This document shows, piece after piece, positions 52,878-61,861 of a stretch of 64,000 nucleotides of DNA. Origin of the DNA: Pelagadaptatus aseana (GTDB lineage Bacteria; Pseudomonadota; Gammaproteobacteria; Pseudomonadales; Cellvibrionaceae); NCBI GenBank assembly GCA_040365065.1, contig BAABNI010000002.1, positions 411,632-475,631 on the forward strand, given 5' to 3'. Numbering within the stretch: the stretch's first letter is position 1; every line of letters begins with the position of its first letter. The translations under genes were made by a program, and so were the position numbers. Below the pieces are notes generated by a model that made no database searches, had not been told where the DNA came from, and worked only from the letters and a program-made list of their open reading frames with translations.

Positions 52878-54225
52878 CCAGGGCCGTCTCCGGCCGCCCA
52901 ATCGACAGATAACGCAAGCCATAACGGGCCACGATCTCTGGTGCAAAGATATTGCGACCATCGACCACCAGCCGATCCTGTAAAGATTCGGCGATCAGTT
53001 CGAAGTCAGGGGCCCAGAAGTTTTTCCACTCTGTGCAGATCACCAGTGCGTCAGCGCCCTCCAATGCCGCCTCCTTGGAACCACACAACGTCAGTGCCGG
53101 ATGATCGCCATACAAACGCCGGCATTCGCGTTGGGCCTGTGGATCAAACGCCTGCACCAGTGCGCCGGCCTGCCACAGCGACTCCATCAAATAGCGACTG
53201 GGGGCCTCACGCATATCATCGGTATTGGGTTTAAACGCCAAACCCCAGACAGCAATGCGCTTGCCCGCCAGGTCTCCATGATAAAAAGCCTCAAGCTTAT
53301 CGAACAAACACAAGCGCTGGCGGTGATTCACAGCATCCACCGCCTGCAATAATAGCGGCTGATAATCATGCGCTCGGGCGAGATGCTCCAGTGCCGATAC
53401 ATCTTTTGGGAAACAGGAACCCCCATACCCACAACCCGGATAGATAAAGTGGTAACCAATACGCGGATCAGCACCTATGCCGTTGCGCACAGCTTCCACA
53501 TCAGCCCCCAGATGCTCGGCTATATTGGCCACTTCATTGATAAAGCTGATCTTGGTCGCCAGCATGGCGTTGGCAGCGTACTTGGTCAGCTCTGCCGAGC
53601 GTACATCCATAAACATCAAGCGATCGTGATTGCGATTAAATGGCGCGTAGAGTTCGCGCATCATGTCCTCAACCAGCCCCTTTTCATCAAGCTGCTCACT
53701 GCGCCCCACAATAATGCGATCAGGTTTCATAAAATCGTTTACCGCCGCTCCCTCTTTCAAAAACTCTGGATTGGAGGCCACGCTGAAGTCGAGCGCCACA
53801 TCGCGCAATTGCAGCGCCATTGATATCTGTTGGCGCACCCGATCCCCGGTACCCACGGGCACGGTTGACTTGACCACCACCAGCGCACGGCGTTTTAACT
53901 GATCGCCAATCTGGGCTGCCACGGCATCCACAAACCGCAGATCGGCACTGCCATCAGGTCCAGAAGGTGTGCCCACGGCAATAAACTGAATTTGACCATG
54001 GGCCACAGCGGCAGAAGAATCTGAGGTAAACCAGAGTCGCTGCTCCTCCAGATTGGTCTGGACTATCTCCTGCAATCCGGGTTCGAAAATAGGGACTTCG
54101 CCTTTGTTCAGGCGCCCCACCCGAAAGGCATCCACATCCATACAACAGACATTGTGTCCAACCTCCGCCAAACAGGCGGCTGTAACCAGACCCACATACC
54201 CGGAACCAAAAACTGTTACCTTCAT
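52840..54225 (-). CDS. ugd: UDP-glucose 6-dehydrogenase
   Basis: 461 residues with a GAGAGGAG ribosome-binding site. It oxidises UDP-glucose to UDP-glucuronate with two NAD+, for capsule, exopolysaccharide or lipid A modification. The NAD loop is MKVTVFGSGYVGLVTAACLA, the catalytic Cys is in PGCGYGGSCFPKD, and the C-terminal binding domain has RIAVWGLAFKPNTDDMREAPS. It overlaps the 3' end of sthA by 38 bases in convergent orientation. No other polysaccharide genes are in the window. Confidence 0.97.
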   Translation of the reverse strand: MKVTVFGSGYVGLVTAACLAEVGHNVCCMDVDAFRVGRLNKGEVPIFEPGLQEIVQTNLEEQRLWFTSDSSAAVAHGQIQFIAVGTPSGPDGSADLRFVDAVAAQIGDQLKRRALVVVKSTVPVGTGDRVRQQISMALQLRDVALDFSVASNPEFLKEGAAVNDFMKPDRIIVGRSEQLDEKGLVEDMMRELYAPFNRNHDRLMFMDVRSAELTKYAANAMLATKISFINEVANIAEHLGADVEAVRNGIGADPRIGYHFIYPGCGYGGSCFPKDVSALEHLARAHDYQPLLLQAVDAVNHRQRLCLFDKLEAFYHGDLAGKRIAVWGLAFKPNTDDMREAPSRYLMESLWQAGALVQAFDPQAQRECRRLYGDHPALTLCGSKEAALEGADALVICTEWKNFWAPDFELIAESLQDRLVVDGRNIFAPEIVARYGLRYLSIGRPETALAKTRPDLSVVGQ

Positions 54226-54377
54226 ATCACGCTCCTCTCAGGCAGAGCCAACCATTGCAATGGCACTGCACCCCACTGGATTACGCCATAATAGGAAGCT
54301 TAGTTGACGTTTTCGGGTCGCTTTTAAGTCAACCGGGTGAACGAAGTACTGCAGTTTTATGAACGCCGAACAGGCAC

Positions 54378-54402
54378 AAAAAAGCCAGCACTGGGCTGGC
54401 TT
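54378..54402 (-). terminator. Rho-independent terminator after the VOC gene
   Basis: Read on the minus strand: stem AAGCCAG/CTGGCTT with a 7-base loop, then TTTTTT. It lies 25 bases after the VOC stop codon. Confidence 0.75.
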
Positions 54403-54426
54403 GATCGTCTGCGATGCTAATAAAAA

Positions 54427-54798
54427 TCAACCGAACTCGAAGAAGGCCAATTTATTGCCATCGAGATCGCGCACATAGGCTCCGTAGAACATATCCGGAA
54501 TACGTTGCCCGGGCTCGCCATCACAGGTAGCACCCAATTCAAGCGCCTTGGCGTGCAGCTTGTCGACGTTCTCCTTTGAGCCCGCAGGAATGGCTACCAT
54601 ATTACCGTTACCGGGGTGCGGCGCCTGCTCATCAAAAGGGACACACACTGCAATCATGGGCTCCTGCATTGAGCGACCAATCATGGCAATGCGATCCATA
54701 TCCACCAGCACCTTGACGTCCATATCGGCAAGCAGTTTGAGGTAAAAGTCTTTGGCTCGGCCCATATCGTTAACGCCGAGAGTTACGTATCCGATCAT
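54427..54798 (-). CDS. VOC superfamily (glyoxalase-like) protein
   Basis: 123 residues, one glyoxalase/bleomycin-resistance/extradiol-dioxygenase fold made of paired beta-alpha-beta-beta-beta units. MIGYVTLGVNDMGRAKDFYLKLL opens it and YVRDLDGNKLAFFEF closes it with the conserved metal Glu. It has no His at the usual first metal position in the opening strand, so its enzymatic role is unclear. It is a single gene with its own terminator. Confidence 0.88.
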   Translation of the reverse strand: MIGYVTLGVNDMGRAKDFYLKLLADMDVKVLVDMDRIAMIGRSMQEPMIAVCVPFDEQAPHPGNGNMVAIPAGSKENVDKLHAKALELGATCDGEPGQRIPDMFYGAYVRDLDGNKLAFFEFG

Positions 54799-55020
54799 CT
54801 GTTTTCCTTTTTATTCTCAAGTGAATGTTTATTCGCACGGTTAACATATCACGAAAGCACCAGAGCGCATGGGCCATTTACATTTCCTTCCACTCTGGCA
54901 AAGCCGTCAAAAACGCCAAAGACCGGCTAAACTTTGGGCTTGACGAGTGATTTCTGATAAAATCCGCCCCCTTTTTCTGCCAAGGCCGCACCAGACGGCC
55001 CATTATCCCAAGAGAACATC

Positions 55021-56586
55021 ATGTTTAGACTGATTACTTCCAATACGACCAACGTCAAAGCCGACTTCCTGTCCGGTTTTACCGTAGCCCTGGCGCTGGT
55101 CCCAGAAGCCGTGGCCTTTGCCTTTGTCGCCGGGGTTGAACCCATGGTTGGCCTCTATGCGGCCTTTATGATGGGACTGCTGACCTCCATTTTTGGCGGA
55201 CGCCCCGGCATGATTTCCGGTGCCACCGGCGCAACTGCTGTAGTGATGGTTTCTCTGGTCGCCGGCCACGGTGTCCAGTATCTGTTTGCCGCCGTCATCC
55301 TGGCCGGACTGATACAAATTACTGCCGGGGTCTTGAAACTGGGTAAATTTATCCGCTTGGTGCCCCACCCGGTGATGCTGGGTTTTGTAAACGGTCTGGC
55401 GATTGTGATTTTCCTCGCACAGCTTGGTCAGTTCAAAATCGAAACCACGGACGGTGTGATGGAATGGATGCAGGGCGAAATGCTCTACACCATGGGCGCA
55501 CTGATCCTGGTGACCATGTTCATCATGCACTTCCTTCCCAAGCTGACCACTGCCGTGCCATCGGGTCTGGTAGCCATTGTTGCCGTGACACTGGCGGTGA
55601 TCGGACTGGATCTGGAAGCCCGTACTGTGATCGATTTTGTGCGTGACATGCTACCTGCCGATCAGGCGGACAGCGCCACCCTCAAAGGCGAACTGCCCAC
55701 CTTCGCCATTCCCATGGTGCCTTTCAATCTGGAAACCCTGAAAATCATCTTCCCCTACTCGCTGGTGATTGCCGCTATTGGCCTGATTGAATCCCTGCTG
55801 ACCCTGACTCTGATTGATGAATTGACCGAGACCCGCGGCAAAGGCAACCGCGAGTGCATCGGTCAGGGCATCGCCAATACCACCAACGGCTTCTTCGGCG
55901 GCATGGGCGGCTGCGCCATGATTGGCCAGTCCATGATCAACATCAACTCCGGCGGCCGTGGTCGTCTGTCTGGTATCACCGCCGCTCTGGTACTGCTCGG
56001 GTTTATTCTGTTCGGTGCCAAATACATCGAAATGATTCCGCTGGCGGCGCTGGTTGGCGTCATGTTCATGGTGGTTCTGGGCACCTTTGAGTGGTCTTCT
56101 TTCCGCATCATCCACAAGATTCCACCCACCGATGCAGGCATCATTGTTCTGGTTTCCGGTGTTACCGTTGCCTACGATCTGGCCATTGCAGTTGTGGTGG
56201 GTGTGATTGTTTCCGCACTGGTGTTTGCCTGGAAACACGCCCAGCACATTCAGGCCGACATCTACAAAGATGAAAACGGCTACAAGGTTTACGACCTGCG
56301 TGGCCCGATCTTCTTCGGCTCCGTCAGCTACTTCAAAGAATTGTTCGATCCGGTAAACGACCCGGAGCATGTGGTCATTGAATTCAAGCGCTCCCGCGTC
56401 AGTGACCATTCCGGCATTGAAGCACTGGACTCTCTGGCAGAGAAGTACAGCGCCCAGGGTAAAACCCTGCATCTGCGCCATCTCAGCCCCGAGTGTCGCC
56501 AACTGCTGACCCGCGCCGGCGATCTGTGTGAGGTCAATGTTATGGAAGATCCGACCTACCATGTAGCCACCGACAAACTGGCCTGA
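55021..56586 (+). CDS. SulP family inorganic anion transporter
   Basis: 521 residues. Twelve or more membrane helices (residues 10-405) include PEAVAFAFVAGVEPMVGLYAAF and FGGRPGMISGATGATAVVM. A C-terminal STAS domain (about 420-520) follows, with FKRSRVSDHSGIEALDSLAEKY. SulP proteins move sulfate, bicarbonate or dicarboxylates. This subtype, common in marine gammaproteobacteria, has no assigned substrate; bicarbonate is a reasonable guess. It is followed by a large hairpin. Confidence 0.92.
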   Translation: MFRLITSNTTNVKADFLSGFTVALALVPEAVAFAFVAGVEPMVGLYAAFMMGLLTSIFGGRPGMISGATGATAVVMVSLVAGHGVQYLFAAVILAGLIQITAGVLKLGKFIRLVPHPVMLGFVNGLAIVIFLAQLGQFKIETTDGVMEWMQGEMLYTMGALILVTMFIMHFLPKLTTAVPSGLVAIVAVTLAVIGLDLEARTVIDFVRDMLPADQADSATLKGELPTFAIPMVPFNLETLKIIFPYSLVIAAIGLIESLLTLTLIDELTETRGKGNRECIGQGIANTTNGFFGGMGGCAMIGQSMININSGGRGRLSGITAALVLLGFILFGAKYIEMIPLAALVGVMFMVVLGTFEWSSFRIIHKIPPTDAGIIVLVSGVTVAYDLAIAVVVGVIVSALVFAWKHAQHIQADIYKDENGYKVYDLRGPIFFGSVSYFKELFDPVNDPEHVVIEFKRSRVSDHSGIEALDSLAEKYSAQGKTLHLRHLSPECRQLLTRAGDLCEVNVMEDPTYHVATDKLA

Positions 56587-56616
56587 TCTCAGACCACGGT
56601 CATCCTGAGGCCACTT

Positions 56617-56651
56617 CACTGTCATCTCGAGCCCAGCGAGAGATGACAGTG
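56617..56651. repeat. Large hairpin with TGTCAT arms after sulP
   Basis: Perfect 12-base arms CACTGTCATCTC/GAGATGACAGTG flank 11 bases. It resembles the GGATGACA repeats by its TGTCATC arm and lies 30 bases after the sulP stop. No T-run, so a terminator role is uncertain. Confidence 0.55.
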
Positions 56652-56758
56652 ATAACTTGTCAAAGCAAAGAATTCATCAACCCCAACGACCCATTCTGTC
56701 ATTTGTCTCCCGGACACCTGAGCGTTACTCTGAACCTGTAACCTTTCAGGAGCTCGTT

Positions 56759-57433
56759 ATGCAAGCAGCCCTCCAGGCCTGTCTTCAAGCCACCCCCACC
56801 ATCCAGAGCGATGATCCAGCCATTATTGCCTATAGTCAGAAAGCCATCAGCGGCTGTAACACCGATAAAGACAAAGCACTGGCACTCTACTATGCGGTTC
56901 GCGATGATATTCGCTACGATCCCTACAAATTGCAGCTGACTGTCACCGGCATGAGCGCAGTTGAAACCCTCAACAGCGGACGAGGCTGGTGTGTTCCCAA
57001 GGCCATATTGCTGGCCGCTTGCTGTCGTGCCGTGGGCATACCGGCAAAACTGGGATTTGCCGATGTTTGCAATCACCTTTCTACGGCTCGTATGCGTGCT
57101 GTCATGAAGACCGATGTTTTTTACTGGCATGGCTATACATCCATTTACCTGGATAACCAATGGGTCAAGGCGACCCCCGCATTCAACCTTGAACTGTGTG
57201 AAAAGTTCGGTTTACACCCGCTGGAATTTGATGGCGAACACGACTCCCTCTATCACGAGTTTGATCAGAGCGGTAACAAACACATGGAGTATCTCAATGA
57301 CCGGGGCGAATATGACGATCTGCCACTGGAAACCATCCAGCGAGATCTGGATGAGCTCTACCCGGGGATGATGGCGATGGTAAACAATCAGCCCAGTTTT
57401 GATCAGGACGTCGCCGCCGAGGTATCTCACTAA
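56759..57433 (+). CDS. Transglutaminase-like domain protein
   Basis: 224 residues from ATG 56759 (AGGAG ribosome-binding site); the frame is open from a TTG at 56657. The transglutaminase-like core has the nucleophile Cys in SGRGWCVPKAILLAACCRAVGIPAKLGF and His in WHGYTSIYLDNQWVKATPAFN. The third triad position, usually Asp, is not obvious (KATP). It may be a cysteine protease or amidase-type member. It lies 21 bases before the PhyH gene, so the two are probably co-transcribed. Confidence 0.88.
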   Translation: MQAALQACLQATPTIQSDDPAIIAYSQKAISGCNTDKDKALALYYAVRDDIRYDPYKLQLTVTGMSAVETLNSGRGWCVPKAILLAACCRAVGIPAKLGFADVCNHLSTARMRAVMKTDVFYWHGYTSIYLDNQWVKATPAFNLELCEKFGLHPLEFDGEHDSLYHEFDQSGNKHMEYLNDRGEYDDLPLETIQRDLDELYPGMMAMVNNQPSFDQDVAAEVSH

Positions 57434-57453
57434 CAACACAAGGGGCAGGGCTC

Positions 57454-58311
57454 ATGAAAAAAACCATAGTCAAAGATCAAAACGAGTACTTTAAAGCCCC
57501 TCTGGCGACAAAATATCAATCCACCGCTGGCAGTCAGGAAAAAATTGATCCAGAACTGTTATCCGGCTATCTCAAGCAACTGGATGAAAACGGCTATTTT
57601 ATTATCGAGAACATGATTAGCCGCGAACAATGCCAAGAGATCAAACAAACCGCTCTGGCATTGTTCGAACATGAAAGTGGGCGCAATAATTTTGAGGGTT
57701 TTAAAACCCAAAGGCTCTACGCCACCTTTGAAAAAACCCTGATCTGCAATGACCTGGTGGATGACCCTCTGGTATTGAACGTACTGGATGAGCTCTTTCA
57801 CCCCAATTATCTGTTGTCGCAACTGCAGATCATCAACATCCTGCCGGGCGAGGCACAACAACCCCTGCACCACGACGATGCTTTCTACGATATCCCCCGG
57901 CCGAGAAAACCGCTGGGAGCAGCCACCATTTTTGCCATCGATGATTTCACCGAAACCAACGGTGCCACCACCATCATTCCGGGTAGCCACAAATGGGGCA
58001 ATGAACAACCTCTGCCCAACAACGACCCGAGACAGATTCCGGTGATTATGCCCGCAGGCTCCATGCTGTTTTTTTCCGGCACCTTATGGCATGGAGGCGG
58101 AGCCAATCAATCCGACAATGCCCGTATGTGCGTCACAGCCCAGTATTGTGACAGCTGGCTCAGGCCACAGGAGAATTACAGCCTGTCGATTTCCAAGGCA
58201 ACGGTAAAACAATGCAGTGAGCACATCCAACGGATGCTCGGCTACAGCATTCACCCCCCCTTCCTTGGGTTTGTAAATGGTATGCACCCCAAGCGACTAC
58301 TGGAAGATTAA
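57454..58311 (+). CDS. Phytanoyl-CoA dioxygenase (PhyH) family protein
   Basis: 285 residues, behind a GGGGCAGGG ribosome-binding region. Fe(II)/2-oxoglutarate oxygenase: the iron triad is in HHDDAFYD (HxD) and in LWHGGGANQSDNAR (distal His), with the 2-oxoglutarate Arg in the latter. Such enzymes hydroxylate branched acyl-CoAs or other small molecules. The substrate is unknown, though branched lipid use fits the acyl-CoA dehydrogenase and thiolase elsewhere in the window. Confidence 0.9.
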   Translation: MKKTIVKDQNEYFKAPLATKYQSTAGSQEKIDPELLSGYLKQLDENGYFIIENMISREQCQEIKQTALALFEHESGRNNFEGFKTQRLYATFEKTLICNDLVDDPLVLNVLDELFHPNYLLSQLQIINILPGEAQQPLHHDDAFYDIPRPRKPLGAATIFAIDDFTETNGATTIIPGSHKWGNEQPLPNNDPRQIPVIMPAGSMLFFSGTLWHGGGANQSDNARMCVTAQYCDSWLRPQENYSLSISKATVKQCSEHIQRMLGYSIHPPFLGFVNGMHPKRLLED

Positions 58312-58384
58312 CCGGACCAACTGCCTTCTCCCTGTATTTGCCGAAACCCGCTCCAGTGCTATTGTTATTTAAACACACGGGTTA

Positions 58385-60100
58385 ATGCCGATGAGTACTG
58401 AAGAGAACAACCAAACGGCTGAGCAGCAATCAGAAGCGCCTCCTCAACAGGAGAGTGAAACCAAACTCCCCTACGCCAGTGTGCAAGTAATTCTGGATGG
58501 CGACGACCTGGTCGCCAGACTGACACCAAACGACAGTGACACACCCACCAGCAAGTTTCACTTGCAGGAACTGATCAAACAACAAAAGCTCGACACCATC
58601 CCCCTTGACGAAACGGCACTGCAGGAACTGTTAACCAAACTGCATACTGACGAATCACTCCAGGTCATCATCGGAGCGAGACACCACGCCAAAGCCGAAC
58701 TGTTTATCAGCGGCGACAAGATGCAATGCACACTGTCTATTACCCCCGCCAACGGCGGAGATCCATTAACCATGGAACAACTGATAGAGTTGTTGGACGA
58801 AGAAAAAATAGCACCTGACTGCCGTGACATAACCGCACTGAGCTCAGCGCTGGAGCAAAGTATTTCAGGCACCCCCGTTGAACAACAGCTTATTGCGACC
58901 GGGACAGAGCCTCTGCACGGAAAAGACAGTCAGTTTATTCTGCTACTGGAACTCCCAAAGCAACAGGAAACGACACTGGAAGAAGACGGCACCACCAATT
59001 ACTACGAAACCAGAAAATATCCAGCCATCTCACCGGGCACCGAATTAATGCGCCGAACCGAACCTAGCAAAGGTACACCGGGCAGCGACGTTTACGGTAA
59101 AACGTTAAAAGCCAAAGATGGCAAAGTGATCAACTTTGCCAAGCACACAGGTTCAGAAATCTCAGCAAACGACACCAATGTTCTGATTGCCACCATGAAA
59201 GGTCATCCGGTGATCGGCCCCAAGAGTGTCAGTATCAGTGACACCCTGGAATTAAAAAATGTCGATCTCAGCACCGGCAACATTCATTTCGATGGTTCCA
59301 TTACCATTACCGGCAACGTTTGCTCACAGATGCTGGTTGAGGCCAGTGGCGACATTGCCGTGCGAGGCTTCGTGGAAAATGCCACCCTGAAAGCCGGCAA
59401 CAATATTCTGATTGGTGCAGGAGTAATCAGCGAACAGGTGGATGACGGCGACGAAGAGGCCCCAAAGTTCACCTCGACACTGACCGCCGGCGGTAATATT
59501 CAGGCACTATTTTTCAACCAAACCGACGCCAGAGCCAATGGTGATATCAGCGCCCGCCAGTACGCCATGAACAGTCAACTGGTGGCCAACCACAAAATAG
59601 TGATGGGCGAAGGTGGTGGCAAGGGCGTGCTACTGGGAGGTACCGCGAGCGCTGGTGAATCCGTCGAAGTGAATACGCTTGGCAGCTCTGCTTACGTCAA
59701 GACTCAACTGAGCTGCGCCTCAAAGAAACGCCTAAAACAACAACTGGAACTCTTGGTCAATGAGCGCGAGCGGCGTCAGAAAGAATTGACGCAACTGCAA
59801 TCCTTTATGGATAAAGTCAGCGCCAGCGGTAAGAAAGAAAATCTGGGCAAAGTACTGATCGACAAAACCCGAAAAATAGATGCCGCAGTAAAACGGCTGA
59901 ACAACCAACTGGAGATTCTGGAGCAGCAGCTGCAGAGCCTGGAAGACCTTTTGCAAAACGCCAGTCAGGCTACCATCAAGATCAACAAAAAGCTGTTCCC
60001 CAACAGCCAGATCAGTATCAATGACATCCCTTACATCAACAATGATGAGCGCAACCAAACAACCTTAGCAGTAAAAGGCAAGCAAGTTACCGATGAATAA
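58385..60100 (+). CDS. FapA family (DUF342) protein
   Basis: 571 residues. An acidic, Gln-rich N-terminus is followed by a beta-helical FapA core (about 210-430) with GTPGSDVYGKTLKAKDGK, LSTGNIHFDGSITITGNVCSQ and repeated GNI/GDI turns. A coiled coil follows (about 445-540: RLKQQLELLVNERERRQKEL). FapA/DUF342 proteins are found near flagellar or polar-growth genes in some bacteria, but their function is not settled. The last eight bases overlap the CBS gene, so the two are translationally coupled. Confidence 0.9.
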   Translation: MPMSTEENNQTAEQQSEAPPQQESETKLPYASVQVILDGDDLVARLTPNDSDTPTSKFHLQELIKQQKLDTIPLDETALQELLTKLHTDESLQVIIGARHHAKAELFISGDKMQCTLSITPANGGDPLTMEQLIELLDEEKIAPDCRDITALSSALEQSISGTPVEQQLIATGTEPLHGKDSQFILLLELPKQQETTLEEDGTTNYYETRKYPAISPGTELMRRTEPSKGTPGSDVYGKTLKAKDGKVINFAKHTGSEISANDTNVLIATMKGHPVIGPKSVSISDTLELKNVDLSTGNIHFDGSITITGNVCSQMLVEASGDIAVRGFVENATLKAGNNILIGAGVISEQVDDGDEEAPKFTSTLTAGGNIQALFFNQTDARANGDISARQYAMNSQLVANHKIVMGEGGGKGVLLGGTASAGESVEVNTLGSSAYVKTQLSCASKKRLKQQLELLVNERERRQKELTQLQSFMDKVSASGKKENLGKVLIDKTRKIDAAVKRLNNQLEILEQQLQSLEDLLQNASQATIKINKKLFPNSQISINDIPYINNDERNQTTLAVKGKQVTDE

Positions 60101-60518
60101 AACCGCTACGCATACTGTGGCTGAAATCATGACCACAACCCCCAAAACCGTAACCCCAGATGTATCACTGGAACAGCTGGCCAATATCTTTGAGCGCGTC
60201 AGCTATCACCACATCCCGGTGGTCGATAATGGCAAGCTGGTCGGCATCATCTCCGATCGCGACATCAGCGTAAGTATGAGCCCCTTTTTAGGTACCGAAG
60301 CTGAGCGCAACATGGATCGCGATCTACTGCAAAAGAGCGCGAACGACATCATGACCAATCAGGTGGTTTGCGCAGATGAAGACACCGATCTTGATACCGC
60401 ATCGATTCTGCTGTTGGAAAATAACTTTTCCTGCTTACCTGTGACCGACGCAGAGGATCACCTGCTGGGGCTATTAACCTGGAAAGACCTTTTGCAGTAT
60501 TTTGTCTACGCCCGCTAG
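60093..60518 (+). CDS. Two-CBS-domain protein
   Basis: 141 residues, made of two CBS motifs: VAEIMTTTPKTVTPDVSLEQLANIF with VGIISDRDI, then SANDIMTNQVVCADEDTDLDTA with LLGLLTWKDLL. CBS pairs bind adenine nucleotides or c-di-AMP and regulate partners. Its start overlaps the end of FapA, so it may sense energy state for that protein. That pairing is the only clue to its role. Confidence 0.9.
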   Translation: MNKTATHTVAEIMTTTPKTVTPDVSLEQLANIFERVSYHHIPVVDNGKLVGIISDRDISVSMSPFLGTEAERNMDRDLLQKSANDIMTNQVVCADEDTDLDTASILLLENNFSCLPVTDAEDHLLGLLTWKDLLQYFVYAR

Positions 60519-60522
60519 CGGC

Positions 60523-61734
60523 TTATCGGGGCAAACAACGGCGCAGTAACAGACTACACTCTCGCTGACTCATATGCTTTGGCACCGGGTAGTTTAAATG
60601 CGCCTCCGTTCTGGCTGCCCGAGCAATTCGATTAATATCTTCAGCTTTAAGCTCGTTGATCACTGGTGGCAACCCAAGACGCTGATTCAGTTCAAACAGC
60701 GACTCAACGAACTGCTGCGCCAACACAGAGTGTGAATCCAGGGAATTGCCCAATCCAACAGCGATCGCCAGGCGCGCCAATTTGTCGGGTACAGCATCAC
60801 GGGAAAACTCGACAACATGCGGCAAAATTACCGCATTCCCCAAACCATGCGGTACACCATAACGCGCTCCCAACTGGTGAGAAATGGCATGAACATAACC
60901 CACTGACGCCCTGGTAAATGCCTGCCCGGCCCGATAAGAAGCCAGAGCCATGGCTTCTCGGGCCTGTAAATCCGAACCGTCTGCGCAAGCCACTGGAAGG
61001 TTCTGATAAATCAATTTCACCGCCTCCAGAGCCCAGGCATCGGTCTGCCGGGTGCCCCAGCCACCAATGTAGGATTCAATGGCATGAGTGAGAGCATCCA
61101 TACCCGTAGCCGCAGTCAGCAAGGGAGGAATACTGAGCATCAGTTCCGGATCCAATGCCGCAGCCCTTGGCAATTGCTTGGTATCCAAAACAAACGCTTT
61201 GCGATGAGAGCGGTCTTCGGAAATCACGGAGGCAATGGTCACTTCAGAGCCGGTGCCTGCCGTGGTTGGCGCCGCATAGAATGGTAAAGAGCGTTTTCTG
61301 GCCTTGAAATAGCCTTTCAATTTTTCCGGAGCACAATCATTACCAGCGGCTAGTGCCATCACCTTGGCGGCATCCATGGCTGAACCACCACCGACTGCGA
61401 GAACCGCGTCACAGCGTTCACTCAACAACATCTGCAAGCCATCATTGACGATGGCAAAGGTTGGATCCGGTTCAATACCATCGTAAATCGCGTATTCGAC
61501 ACTGCGAAGATCCAGCATCCGCAATAACTGATCCAATTGCCCTCGCTTGACAGTGCCGGCGCCTGTAACAATCAACAGTTTGCTGTGGCCAGAGTCGGCG
61601 ATTACCTGACCCAATTTTAACAACGACTCAGCGCCTTGATACAACTGAGGCTCACGAATAGGAATCACCCGGGTGGCAACCCCCATTGTTTTCATCAACA
61701 ATTTATTTCCCGTGTGCTCCAGCTTCGCCAACAT
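60523..61734 (-). CDS. Iron-containing alcohol dehydrogenase
   Basis: 403 residues from ATG 61734; the frame's first ATG at 61740 is too close to the AGG for good initiation. Type III (Fe) alcohol dehydrogenase: NAD site AVGGGSAMDAAKVMAL, FYAAPTTAGTGSEVT, the metal His in HAIESYIG, and GVPHGLGNAVILPHV with another ligand. It oxidises or reduces small alcohols or aldehydes. It converges with the CBS gene and stands alone. Confidence 0.92.
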   Translation of the reverse strand: MLAKLEHTGNKLLMKTMGVATRVIPIREPQLYQGAESLLKLGQVIADSGHSKLLIVTGAGTVKRGQLDQLLRMLDLRSVEYAIYDGIEPDPTFAIVNDGLQMLLSERCDAVLAVGGGSAMDAAKVMALAAGNDCAPEKLKGYFKARKRSLPFYAAPTTAGTGSEVTIASVISEDRSHRKAFVLDTKQLPRAAALDPELMLSIPPLLTAATGMDALTHAIESYIGGWGTRQTDAWALEAVKLIYQNLPVACADGSDLQAREAMALASYRAGQAFTRASVGYVHAISHQLGARYGVPHGLGNAVILPHVVEFSRDAVPDKLARLAIAVGLGNSLDSHSVLAQQFVESLFELNQRLGLPPVINELKAEDINRIARAARTEAHLNYPVPKHMSQRECSLLLRRCLPR

Positions 61735-61861
61735 GGTCATTACCTGCCTGATTTGAATGAATATAACCCGGTTATTATCACCAAATGTTCTGGCAGGGTC
61801 TTTTACCCACTAGGTAAAATCATGATGTCTACAATAATAAAAAAGCATCGAGACTGACGTT

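Noticed and set aside
55651..56625. 324-codon open frame opposite the SulP transporter
   Set aside because: His/Asn/Gln-rich sequence typical of an antisense reading of membrane-protein codons.
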